Source: Sphingomonadaceae bacterium 3R27E2-A
GTDB lineage: Bacteria > Pseudomonadota > Alphaproteobacteria > Sphingomonadales > Sphingomonadaceae
Reading direction: 5' to 3'
Assembly: GCA_005503165.1 (NCBI GenBank)
Contig: SCNT01000004.1
Span: 1-64,000, forward strand
Length of the DNA stretch: 64,000 bases
The first letter of the stretch is position 1; every line of letters begins with the position of its first letter. A model generated the notes under the pieces. The model searched no databases. It was not told where the DNA came from and was given only the letters and a program-made list of their open reading frames with translations. Both the position numbers and the translations under genes were made by a program. This document shows, piece after piece, positions 1-8,359 of the stretch.

Positions 1-125
1 CCTTCAGGGGAGGGGTTGGGGTGGGGGCCATCGGCCTTGCGCGACGCCGATGGCCCCCACCCGCTGCGACTAACGAACAAAGTTCGTAAGTCTCGCTGCC
101 CTCCCCTGAAGAGGAGGGCGTGGCA
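1..125. repeat. Intergenic palindromic repeat, family D copy 1
   Basis: A composite inverted repeat fills the space before the amidotransferase gene and may continue past the left edge. The inner stem is a perfect 16-bp pair (19-34 with 47-62). The outer arms pair 1-12 with 101-112. Between them lies a conserved module (63-97) that begins GCTGCGACTA and ends AAGTCTCGCT, enclosing a 6-bp hairpin (73-78 with 82-87). The same module recurs at 19426-19459 and 45512-45545 with different but still complementary stem bases. No gene is supported in 1-172. Confidence 0.85.
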
Positions 126-172
126 TTGCCCGAACGCCCGCTCCCCACCCCGAAGCCGACCTTCGTCGCGGC

Positions 173-2068
173 CTAAATCCCGAACAACCTCGCCAGCGAC
201 TTTTCGAGCATGAAGAATTGCCAGATCAGCCGGCCATGGTCGCGTTTGCCGCTCTGGTGCGCGGCGACGACGCGGTCGATCTCGGCCATGTCGAACCAGC
301 CCGACCGCGCGAGCGTCGACGAGGTCGCGAGCGCCCGCGCCTGCTCGACCAGCGGCCCGCGAAACCAATGCGAGACGGGGGTCACGAACCCCATCTTGGG
401 GCGATAGAGGATGTCGTGCGGCAGATAGCGTTCCATCGCCTGCTTCATGATCGCCTTGCCGGTGCCGCGCTTCACCCGCATCGACGCGGGCAGGCTCGCC
501 GCGAATTCGATCAGGCGATAGTCGAGCAACGGCTCGCGCGCCTCGAGGCTGACCGCCATGCTCATGCGGTCGGTCTTGGTCAGGATGTCGCCAGGCAGCC
601 AGATCATCAGGTCGGCATATTGCGCACGGTCCAGCGCTTCGCGCGCGGGGGCGTCGGCCATCGCCTTCCAGTAGCGGGCCTCGGCGACATGGTCGCCGAG
701 CGCCGTCTTCGCCGCGCCGTTGAACAGCCGCGCGCGCTGGTCGGGGCCGGTGACCCCGACCGCCTCGGCATAGCCCTCTGCGCCGCTCCTGGAGAGCGAA
801 GCCAGCGTCGCGCGCGCACGGAGCGGGCGCGGGGCCCAGTCCATCTGCGGCCAGACCCTCGCCAGCGGGCCGAGGATATTGCGGCGGAGCACGCCGGGGA
901 TCAGCCCGCGCAGCCTTTCCTCCTGATGCTGGAAGACGAGGCGGCGATAGCCCGCGAAAGCTTCGTCAGCGCCGTCGCCCGACAGCGCGACGGTGACTTC
1001 CTCGCGCGCGAGTTCGCACACGCGGTAGGTCGGCAGCGCGCTCGCGTCGGCGAAGGGTTCGTCGAACATGTCGGCGATGCGGTCGACGAGGTCGAAGTCG
1101 CTCGCCGCCACGGTGCGCGTGCGATGGTCGGTCGCGAAACGCTCGGCGATCCGCTGGGCGTAGGTCGTCTCGTCGAGCGCTGCCTGGTCGAAGCCGATGG
1201 TGCAGGTCTTGACCGCCTTGCTGCTGGCTTCGGCCATCAGCGCGACCACCGCGCTGCTGTCGACCCCGCCCGACAGGAAGGCGCCGAGCGGCACGTCGGA
1301 GACCATGCGGTCGGTCACCGCAGCGCGCATCAGGTGGACGAGATGCTCGGCCGCCTCGCCCTCGCTTGCGCGGATACGCTTCGAGAAGTCGGGCGCCCAC
1401 CAGCGGGTCGGCGCGGGCACGGGCTTGCCGCGTTCGAGCAGCAGATAATGGCCGGCGGGCAGTTTCTGCACCCCCGCCACGATGCAATTATCGTCGGGGA
1501 CATAGCCGAGCGCGAGGAAGTCCTCGACCGCCGACAGATTCGCCTCCTGCCGCAGTAGCGGGTGGCGGAGCAGGCCCTTGAGTTCGGAGGCGAAGGCGAG
1601 CGAGCCGTCGGAGAGGCGTGCATGGTGCAGCGGCTTCACCCCCAGCCGGTCGCGCGCGAGGAACAGGCGCTGGCGCTGGTGATCGTGGAGCGCGAAGGCG
1701 AACATGCCGTTGAGCCGGCTCAGGCACTCGACACCCCATTGGCGCCATGCGGCGATGATCACTTCGGTATCGCCGCTGGTGCGGAAGCGGTGGCCGCGCT
1801 CCTCGAGCTCGGCGCGCAGCTCGCGGAAATTATAGATTTCGCCGTTGTAGGTCAGCGTCACCGCCTCGTCGTCGCTCGCCATCGGCTGCGGGCTGCCCGC
1901 GATGTCGATGATCGAGAGGCGGAGATGCGCGAGGCCGACGCCGGGCGCGGTCCAGGTGCCGCTGCCGTCGGGTCCGCGGTGGCCCATCGGATGCAGCATC
2001 GCGCGCAGCCGCGCGGGGTCGACCGGCTTTGCCGTGTCCAGATGATAGAGGCCCGCGATCCCGCACAT
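173..2068 (-). CDS. XrtA-associated AsnB-like glutamine amidotransferase
   Basis: The 631-residue protein has the class II glutamine amidotransferase plus asparagine synthetase layout. It starts MCGIAG, so Cys2 becomes the N-terminal nucleophile that releases ammonia from glutamine. HRGPDG lies at 30-35 and the ATP-pyrophosphatase loop SGGVDSS at 266-272. It is the last gene of the exosortase A operon, 11 nt after the exosortase stop, and this context matches the amidotransferase-1 family of exosortase A loci rather than free asparagine synthesis. It probably amidates a sugar carboxylate or another EPS precursor; the acceptor is unknown. A housekeeping asparagine synthetase role cannot be excluded from sequence alone. 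Confidence 0.9.
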   Translation of the reverse strand: MCGIAGLYHLDTAKPVDPARLRAMLHPMGHRGPDGSGTWTAPGVGLAHLRLSIIDIAGSPQPMASDDEAVTLTYNGEIYNFRELRAELEERGHRFRTSGDTEVIIAAWRQWGVECLSRLNGMFAFALHDHQRQRLFLARDRLGVKPLHHARLSDGSLAFASELKGLLRHPLLRQEANLSAVEDFLALGYVPDDNCIVAGVQKLPAGHYLLLERGKPVPAPTRWWAPDFSKRIRASEGEAAEHLVHLMRAAVTDRMVSDVPLGAFLSGGVDSSAVVALMAEASSKAVKTCTIGFDQAALDETTYAQRIAERFATDHRTRTVAASDFDLVDRIADMFDEPFADASALPTYRVCELAREEVTVALSGDGADEAFAGYRRLVFQHQEERLRGLIPGVLRRNILGPLARVWPQMDWAPRPLRARATLASLSRSGAEGYAEAVGVTGPDQRARLFNGAAKTALGDHVAEARYWKAMADAPAREALDRAQYADLMIWLPGDILTKTDRMSMAVSLEAREPLLDYRLIEFAASLPASMRVKRGTGKAIMKQAMERYLPHDILYRPKMGFVTPVSHWFRGPLVEQARALATSSTLARSGWFDMAEIDRVVAAHQSGKRDHGRLIWQFFMLEKSLARLFGI

Positions 2069-2079
2069 TCGCGAGCGTC

Positions 2080-3591
2080 CTAGCCTGTTTTCAGCGCGCG
2101 GTCAGCCATCGCCTGCGCTCCGCCCGCCGCGGAAAGGAAATCGGTGATCGCGGCGGCACCCCCCTGCCCTTCCTCGCTCGACACGATCAGCGACAGCGCG
2201 CGCGGGTCGCCGCCGAGCAGCCGCGCCCTGAGCCCCGCGAGTTTCGCGGCGCGCGGGCTGCCGGTGACGGCGCCGTCGACGACGTACCAGGTCGCGGCGT
2301 CGCGCAATATGGGACCCGGATGAAGCAGCCGCTCGGTCTTGCCGCCGTCGATCGCGGGAAGCGCCGCGCTCCACGCCCACCCGCTGTCGGGATCGACCGC
2401 GCCCTGCCCGAAAGCGACGACCTCGCGGCCCTCGGCCTGGCGTTCGTAGCCGCCGATGGCGACGGTCACCTGTCGCCGCGCGGCGTCGGTGAAGTGAAGG
2501 ACGCGCACCTGATCGGCGCCGTCGAAGCGCGGCGACCAGTCGCGGCGCTCGACGATGACTTCGGCCCAGCCCGGCGGGGTGGCGATCGCCATCGTCGCGG
2601 GCAGCGGCGCCGCGCGGCCGCCGACGAGCACCGCCCAGCCGGCGAAGGCCAGCGGCAGCGCCAGCGCGGCGGACAGCACCGCGCTGGCGGACCCCGTGAA
2701 GCGCGGCGTGCCGTCGAGGCCCGACACATCGACCGCGACGTCGTTCGCCGGCCGGTCGAACCAGCGCCTGGCGACGAGCATCACGAGCAGGATGACAAGG
2801 CCGAAAAAGACCCAGCCGTAAATGACATGGTCGAGCCCGCCCGCGCGCTCGATGCCCCAGATTTCGGCGGCGACCATCGTCGCCCAGGCGCGCACGGCGT
2901 TGGCGAGGATCGTGGTCGCGAGCGCGGCGGCGACGAAGACGATGCGCCGCGTCCAGCTCCTGAAACAGAGATGCGCCGCGAACACCGAATAAGCGAGCAT
3001 CGCGATCAGGAAATTGACCCCCGAACACTCCTCGGCGACCTCGAAGAAACCCGCGCGGGTGGTGATGAACACACCCTCGATCTGGGCTTCGAGCCCGGAG
3101 AGATGGAGCAGGACAATGCTGATCTTCGCGGTGAAGGTCTGGAGCAAAGGCACCAGTTCCTCGCCGAAGGGCACGAGCAGCAGCGCATAGCCGAGCGGGA
3201 AGAGCAGCGCGCGCACCAGCTTTTCGCCGAGCGCGGCGCCGACCGCGCCCTGCAGCATAAGGACGAGGCCGAGCTGGCGGAACAGCCCGACGCCCGCCGC
3301 CTCGCCGACGAGCCAGGTAAAGCCGCCGCCCGCGAGCCAGATCAGCGCGGGCCACCAACAGGCGGGCTTCAGCGTCCGAAGCTGCGGCACGCGCTGCGCG
3401 ACGAGCCAGCCGATCATCGGCACCATCAGCAGGCAATGAGTGAAGGGCGCGCTGTTCCACCAGATGCCCGCCATGGCGATCGCGTCGCGGTGAAAGATCG
3501 CGAGGATCGCGAGCGACAGCACGCCGAGCGCGACGAGATGCCGCTGCCAGCGCGTCCATACGCCGGGCCGGGTCAGCGCTGCGGCGCTCAT
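2080..3591 (-). CDS. xrtA: Exosortase A fused to EpsI domain
   Basis: This 503-residue protein is a transpeptidase-like sorting enzyme of the inner membrane that processes C-terminal PEP-CTERM-type signals. About eight hydrophobic segments fill residues 15-280. The expected catalytic triad is visible: Cys189 in EECSG, Arg234 in NAVRAW and His255 in DHVIYGW. Residues after about 285 form a separate EpsI-type domain (DUF3485) with another hydrophobic segment near 310-325, so this is the exosortase-EpsI fusion typical of XrtA. Its ATG overlaps the glycosyltransferase stop by 4 nt, indicating translational coupling. No substrate with a sorting tail was found in the window, so its targets must be encoded elsewhere. 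Confidence 0.95.
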   Translation of the reverse strand: MSAAALTRPGVWTRWQRHLVALGVLSLAILAIFHRDAIAMAGIWWNSAPFTHCLLMVPMIGWLVAQRVPQLRTLKPACWWPALIWLAGGGFTWLVGEAAGVGLFRQLGLVLMLQGAVGAALGEKLVRALLFPLGYALLLVPFGEELVPLLQTFTAKISIVLLHLSGLEAQIEGVFITTRAGFFEVAEECSGVNFLIAMLAYSVFAAHLCFRSWTRRIVFVAAALATTILANAVRAWATMVAAEIWGIERAGGLDHVIYGWVFFGLVILLVMLVARRWFDRPANDVAVDVSGLDGTPRFTGSASAVLSAALALPLAFAGWAVLVGGRAAPLPATMAIATPPGWAEVIVERRDWSPRFDGADQVRVLHFTDAARRQVTVAIGGYERQAEGREVVAFGQGAVDPDSGWAWSAALPAIDGGKTERLLHPGPILRDAATWYVVDGAVTGSPRAAKLAGLRARLLGGDPRALSLIVSSEEGQGGAAAITDFLSAAGGAQAMADRALKTG

Positions 3592-4793
3592 GCAGCAAGC
3601 CCCAGCAGGTGCCCGAGCGGCGCGAGGCGCGCGTCCCAGCCGTAGCGGTCGATCATGCGTGCGCGCGCCGCCTGCCCCATCGCGGCGGCGCGCGCGGGGT
3701 CGCCGAAGCAGGTGCCGACCGCCGCGGCGATCGCCTCGGCGCCGTCGGCGACGAGCAGATGCGTGCCCGGCTCCGCGTCGATGCCCTCGGCGGCGGCCGG
3801 GCTGGCGACCACCGGGCGCGCCATCGCCATCGCCTCAAGCAATTTATTCTGGACCCCCCGCGCCAGCAGCAAGGGCGCGACGACCGCGTCGGCGGCGGCG
3901 AGCCACGGGCGGACGTCGGGGACTTCGCCGGTGACGGTGACGCCCGGAAGCGCGGCGAGCGCGCTGACCTCGTCGGTCGGCGCGCGGCCGACGATCGCGA
4001 AGCGCGCCGCAGGGTGTCCACGGCGGATCAGCGGCAAGATGTCGGTCGCGAACCAGCGCACCGCGTCGATATTGGGGCGATAGTCCATTTGGCCGGTGAA
4101 GACCGCGAGCGGTCCCTCGCCGTGGCCGACCGCTTCGAAGGCGAGTGCGGGATCGAACTTACCCGTGTCGATGCCATTCTCGACCGCCTGCACGCGGCGA
4201 TCGTCGAGCCCGCTGCGCCCGCGGAACAGCGCGGCCTCGGCGGCGCTGACGAACAGGCTGGCGTCGGCGCGCGCAGCAATTTGCGCTTCATAGTCGGCGA
4301 GGCGGCGCGCTTCGCGGGCGTGGACCCAGTGGAGCGGCTGGCGCTTGTCCTGCGCGGCGTAAGTGGCGAATTTGGCGGAGTCGACGTCGACGAAATCCAT
4401 CAGGATCGGGCCGGCGAAGGTGGTGGGCAGATATTGCGCCATCTGGCCCGAGAAGGCGACGATATGGGTGATCGTGCCGCCGGCGAGTAGTGCATCGACG
4501 TGGCGCGCGAGCGCGGCGTTTCGGAACAGGCGGTTCGACACCGGCTCGCCGTGGAGCACGGCCTGCGCAAGCGCGAGCGGGCGCGAGGCGTTGCGGACTT
4601 CGACGCAGAGGCTCGCGCAGAGCGGCGCCATCTTGCTGCGCGCGGCTTCGGCGTCGGCTTCGTTGTCGGCGAGCGCGGCGACATGGACGGGGGCGAGCTT
4701 CGCCAGCGCCTCGAACATGTGCCAGCTGCGGATGCGGTCGCCGCGGTCCGGGGGCCAGGGCGCGCGGTGGACGAGGAACAGGATCTCCGCCAT
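3588..4793 (-). CDS. XrtA-associated glycosyltransferase (TIGR03087-like)
   Basis: This 401-residue GT-B fold glycosyltransferase of the GT4 type belongs to the exosortase A locus. The N-terminus (MAEILFLVHR, then PPDRGDRIRSW) is the acceptor domain. The C-terminal half carries FTGQMDYRPN and the donor-site block GVQNKLLEAMAMARPVVAS. I chose the ATG at 4793, which shares one base with the stop of the FemAB gene (TGATG); an in-frame start 66 nt upstream would run into that gene. It likely adds a sugar to the lipid-linked repeat unit at the cytoplasmic face. Donor and acceptor cannot be told from sequence. Confidence 0.9.
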   Translation of the reverse strand: MAEILFLVHRAPWPPDRGDRIRSWHMFEALAKLAPVHVAALADNEADAEAARSKMAPLCASLCVEVRNASRPLALAQAVLHGEPVSNRLFRNAALARHVDALLAGGTITHIVAFSGQMAQYLPTTFAGPILMDFVDVDSAKFATYAAQDKRQPLHWVHAREARRLADYEAQIAARADASLFVSAAEAALFRGRSGLDDRRVQAVENGIDTGKFDPALAFEAVGHGEGPLAVFTGQMDYRPNIDAVRWFATDILPLIRRGHPAARFAIVGRAPTDEVSALAALPGVTVTGEVPDVRPWLAAADAVVAPLLLARGVQNKLLEAMAMARPVVASPAAAEGIDAEPGTHLLVADGAEAIAAAVGTCFGDPARAAAMGQAARARMIDRYGWDARLAPLGHLLGLAA

Positions 4794-5836
4794 CACCCCA
4801 ATCCGCGCGCGATCAGCGGTCCCATGCGGTTGGCGGCCCAGAGCGGGAGTTTCTTCCACAGGTCGACCTGCAGCCGGTATTTGGCGCTGGTCGGATTGGT
4901 GTCGCGCGGGGATTCGCCCGCGGCGAGCGAGCGCGCGTAGGTCAGCGGTTGCGGTTCGAAACCCCAGTTCTTCTTGTAGGCGAAGGGGCCGGTGCCGAGC
5001 TTCGAGCGGCCGAAGTCGAAGCGGGTGCAGCCCTTGGCGCGCGCGTGATTCATCAGCGCGAAGTACATCAGCTCATTGGCGCGGAGGGTGCGCGCCGAGG
5101 CGAGGCCACCGCCCCAATAGGGCATGACGGTGCCGCGCCAGTAGAGGCTGAGCACGCTCGCCACCGCTTCCGAGCCGTTATGGACGGTCAGGATGTCTGC
5201 GTTGTCGCCAAAGGCGTCAAGAACGCAGCCGAAGAGCGCCTTCGGAAAAACGGGTGTGCCGAGATTGCGGACGCTGGTCGCATAGACCCGATAATGCGCC
5301 GCGCGGTGTTCGGCGTCGACGCCGACGGTGACCTTGAGATCGCTGGCGAGGGCCTTGCGGACTTCGGCGCGTTGCTTGCGCGGGATGGCGAGGAGTTCGG
5401 CTTCCTCGTCCTTCGCAAGGTCGCGAGCGAAGCCGGCGTAGACGTCTTGCTCGACCTGCCAACCGTCGGGCAGCGGACCGCCGCGCAGTTCGATCGAAGG
5501 GACGCCGAGCGCGGCGGCGAGGTCGACCGCGGCTTCGGCGAGCACCGCGGCGATGTCGTCGCTGTCGGCGAGGATGCCGCCGCCGACCGCGAAGCCGCTG
5601 GCGACGAGCGCCTGCCCGAACAGCCGCGAGCGCACATGGTGGAGCGGCAGCAGGCCGACGATGCGCCCCGCGGCGTCGCGCTGTGCGATCAGATGATGCT
5701 TGTGGCCGGTTGCCTTGGTGATCGCCTGGCACCAGGCGCGCGTGTGGAAGGGCGTCGCGGCGGGATGCGCGTCGACATAGGCGTCCCATGCCGCGTCGTC
5801 GGACTGCGGCACGAAGTCGTGCGCCGGCGCGTTCAT
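4793..5836 (-). CDS. XrtA-associated FemAB family protein
   Basis: The protein has 347 residues in a tandem GNAT-like (FemAB/Acetyltransf_6) fold. Recognisable parts are the N-terminal acceptor region with ATPFHTRAWCQAI, the central RKQRAEVRKA segment and the C-terminal block with RANELMYFALM and FDFGRSKLGTG. FemAB proteins transfer amino acids or acyl groups to amines. In exosortase A loci this family (TIGR03019 type) is thought to modify the polysaccharide or its precursor, but the reaction is not known. Its ATG (5836) overlaps the deacetylase stop by 4 nt. The reading frame stays open upstream to 6601, but that part is a shadow of the deacetylase gene. Confidence 0.9.
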   Translation of the reverse strand: MNAPAHDFVPQSDDAAWDAYVDAHPAATPFHTRAWCQAITKATGHKHHLIAQRDAAGRIVGLLPLHHVRSRLFGQALVASGFAVGGGILADSDDIAAVLAEAAVDLAAALGVPSIELRGGPLPDGWQVEQDVYAGFARDLAKDEEAELLAIPRKQRAEVRKALASDLKVTVGVDAEHRAAHYRVYATSVRNLGTPVFPKALFGCVLDAFGDNADILTVHNGSEAVASVLSLYWRGTVMPYWGGGLASARTLRANELMYFALMNHARAKGCTRFDFGRSKLGTGPFAYKKNWGFEPQPLTYARSLAAGESPRDTNPTSAKYRLQVDLWKKLPLWAANRMGPLIARGLG

Positions 5837-6693
5837 GCCGCCGCGCGCCACGGGACGGCGCGATCCTGCTGCGCCGGGAGCAGGGCGTCGGCGCGCGTCC
5901 ATTCGAAATCGGCAAGCAATTTCCTGAGCTTGCCGGCCATCGCCGAGAGGCCGCTGTAATGGCGAATCTTCGATTTCAGCGGCGCATCGGCGACGCGCGG
6001 CTGGCCGGGGTCGATTTCCCACGGGTGGAAATAGAGGATCGCCGGATGCCCCTCGAGGTTCATGCGCGCGATCGCCCAGCGCGTAAAGCCGTAAGGCAGA
6101 AGGCGCATGAAGCCCCCGCCCCCGGCCGCGAGCGTGCGCCCGGCAACACGCGCGGTGGTCACCGGCCATTCGACGAGGTCGCTGTCGGGAAATGGGCGCC
6201 AGGCGTGACGCGGGCTTTGCGGCCAGCCATAATGGTCGTGGACGACGGGCGCGACGCTCGACGAATAGGCATAGCCCTGTTCGGCGAGCACGGCATGTGC
6301 CCAGGGGGTGCGCGCGTCGACCGAGAAGCTGGGCGCGCGATAGCCGCGCACCGCGACGCCGCCCAGATCTTCGAGGATCGCCTGGGTTTTCCTGAGGTCC
6401 GCGGCGAATTCGCTCGCGGTCATGGCGAAAACGCGCTTGTGGTCGTAACCGTGGCTCGCGAGTTCGTGGCCCGCTTCGACGATGCGCTTGATCAGCGCGG
6501 GGTAGCGTTCGGCGACCCAGCCGAGGGTGAAGAAGGTGCCCTTGACCCCCGCGTCGGCGAAGATCTGCAGCACGGCGTCGCTGTTCGCCTCGACGCGGCA
6601 TTCGAGCGCCGGCCAGTCGTCGCGGTCGATCGTGCGCTCAAAGGCGCCGACCTGGAACCAGTCCTCGACGTCGACCGACAGGCCGTTCTGCAT
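5833..6693 (-). CDS. XrtA-associated polysaccharide deacetylase
   Basis: The 286-residue NodB-fold (carbohydrate esterase 4) enzyme starts MQNGLSVDVEDWFQ. The motif SVDVED (6-11) supplies the catalytic and metal-binding Asp pair, and HELASHGYDHK supplies the zinc-binding HxxxH type motif. RGYRAPSFS and LYFHPWEID are the remaining conserved blocks. The enzyme probably removes N-acetyl groups from the EPS chain or precursor. There is no obvious signal peptide, which is usual for this XrtA subfamily. It sits 45 nt downstream of the AAA ATPase gene and overlaps the FemAB start. Confidence 0.93.
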   Translation of the reverse strand: MQNGLSVDVEDWFQVGAFERTIDRDDWPALECRVEANSDAVLQIFADAGVKGTFFTLGWVAERYPALIKRIVEAGHELASHGYDHKRVFAMTASEFAADLRKTQAILEDLGGVAVRGYRAPSFSVDARTPWAHAVLAEQGYAYSSSVAPVVHDHYGWPQSPRHAWRPFPDSDLVEWPVTTARVAGRTLAAGGGGFMRLLPYGFTRWAIARMNLEGHPAILYFHPWEIDPGQPRVADAPLKSKIRHYSGLSAMAGKLRKLLADFEWTRADALLPAQQDRAVPWRAAA

Positions 6694-6738
6694 CGTTCCT
6701 CACCTTCGTCGAACCGCTCGCGCGGCAACCCGGCCGTG

Positions 6739-8340
6739 TCAGGCGGCCCAAGTCTGCGCAGTCGGGTCGGGCGCGTTCGCCGGGTCACGCTCGACCCAAT
6801 CGATCAACAAATCAAGCACGCGGCGGAGCGCGGCGTCCTGGTCGGCGATGCGCGCCTCGAGCCCCGCGATCTGGCGCTGAAGCGCGACGAGATGCGCCTC
6901 GTCGACCGGCGCGGTAACGGGCGGTTCGGTTTCGGCGATAAGCTCGGTTTCAACGACACTCTCGTCGTCATCGACGGATTCGATTTCGGCGACAGGCTCG
7001 GCTTCGGCGACGGGCTCGGCATCGGTCTGGAATGCGCCGAGTTCCAGCGCGTCCTCTTCCTCCTCTTCGGCGACCGGCTCGAAGGCCGCTTCGGGCGCGG
7101 CGAAGGGCGCCGGCTCGGCGGCGGGCGCGAGGCCGAGCTGTTCGGCGACGAGGCTGCGCGCCTCGACGAAACTGGCGTTATGCGACGGTGGCAGCGCCTC
7201 GACCTCTTCGGGCACCGCGCGCATCGACAGGCGGTCGAGGCCGAGCGAAGCGGCGGGGGCGGCGAAGGGCGGCGGGCCGACCGGTTCTGGCTCCGGCGGG
7301 GGCGCGGCGACAGGTTCCGCCGCGCGGGCGGGCCATTCGAGCGGCGCTTCAGCTTCCACCGGCGCAGCGAATGGCGCAGGAGCGGGCGCGGCTTCGACGA
7401 CCGGCTCGGGCTCTGGTTCGGGTTCCGGCACAGCGACCGCAACCGGGGCGAGCGAGGCCACCGGGGCCGGCGGCGCGACGGGTGCGGGCTCCGCCGGCGG
7501 CGGCACGAAGGCATTCTGGTCCATACCGCGGTCGGCCTCGATCTCGGCGACGACCGAACGCACATGCGCGCCGGTGATGCGATTGACCTGCTCGACGGCG
7601 CCGAACAGCAGGATGCGGCTGACGAGCACGTTCAGCTTGCGCGGCACGCCCTCGCTATGGTCGAAGATTTCCTCGAAGGCGTCGGGGCTGAAGCTGGGGT
7701 TGCCGGTCCAGCCGACCTTGCCGAGACGGTGGAGAATATAGGGTTCGACTTCCTCGGGCTCCATCGGGTCGAGATGATGCGTCGCAATCACGCGCTGGCG
7801 GAGCTGCTCGAGCTGCGGCGAGTGGAACAGGGTCTGGCGGAACTCGGGCTGGCCAAGCAGGAAGATCTGCAGCAGCGAATGGCCGCCGAGCTGGAAGTTC
7901 GAGAGCATGCGCAATTCTTCGAGCGCCGAGATGGCGAGATTCTGCCCCTCGTCGACGATCAGCAGGGTGCGGCGGCCGGCGCGCGCCTGTTCGCGCAGAT
8001 ATTGCTCCATCGAGCGCAGCAGTTCGGCCTTGCTCTCGCCTTCCCAGGCGAGGCCGAATTGTTCGGCGACGAGGCGCAGCAGGTCGTCGCCCTCGACCTG
8101 CGTCGACACCAGCTTGACGGCGGTCAGGCGGTTGGGGTCGATCGTGTTCATCAGGTGGCCGACGAGCGTTGTCTTGCCCGCGCCGACATCGCCGGTGATG
8201 ACGATGAAGCCCTCGCCCTGCGCGAGGCCGTAACCGAGGTAGGACATCGCCTTGCGGTGCGTCCCGCTCTCGAAATAGAATGCCGGATCGGGCGTCAGCT
8301 GGAACGGGCGTCCCGTAAAGCCGTAGAACTGATCGTACAT
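6739..8340 (-). CDS. XrtA-associated AAA ATPase (ExeA-like)
   Basis: This 533-residue ATPase is of the secretion-ATPase type found in exosortase A loci (TIGR03015-like). The N-terminus MYDQFYGFTGRPF matches the family start. Walker A GDVGAGKT is at 50-57 and Walker B LLIVDE at 126-131, and the AAA module ends near residue 270. The remaining half is unusual: a long Pro/Glu/Ala-rich low-complexity tract (about 280-480) and a short C-terminal coiled coil beginning near EAHLVALQRQI. The tract probably spaces the ATPase from a partner. The ATG at 8340 was preferred because residues further upstream match nothing and overlap the barrel gene. Confidence 0.9.
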   Translation of the reverse strand: MYDQFYGFTGRPFQLTPDPAFYFESGTHRKAMSYLGYGLAQGEGFIVITGDVGAGKTTLVGHLMNTIDPNRLTAVKLVSTQVEGDDLLRLVAEQFGLAWEGESKAELLRSMEQYLREQARAGRRTLLIVDEGQNLAISALEELRMLSNFQLGGHSLLQIFLLGQPEFRQTLFHSPQLEQLRQRVIATHHLDPMEPEEVEPYILHRLGKVGWTGNPSFSPDAFEEIFDHSEGVPRKLNVLVSRILLFGAVEQVNRITGAHVRSVVAEIEADRGMDQNAFVPPPAEPAPVAPPAPVASLAPVAVAVPEPEPEPEPVVEAAPAPAPFAAPVEAEAPLEWPARAAEPVAAPPPEPEPVGPPPFAAPAASLGLDRLSMRAVPEEVEALPPSHNASFVEARSLVAEQLGLAPAAEPAPFAAPEAAFEPVAEEEEEDALELGAFQTDAEPVAEAEPVAEIESVDDDESVVETELIAETEPPVTAPVDEAHLVALQRQIAGLEARIADQDAALRRVLDLLIDWVERDPANAPDPTAQTWAA

Positions 8341-8359
8341 AGTCGTCTCTTCCCCGTGA

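Noticed and set aside
2029..3645. Long plus-strand ORF (538 codons) opposite the exosortase gene
   Set aside because: It is antisense to a clear exosortase/EpsI gene; the composition is typical of a GC-rich shadow frame without domain motifs.
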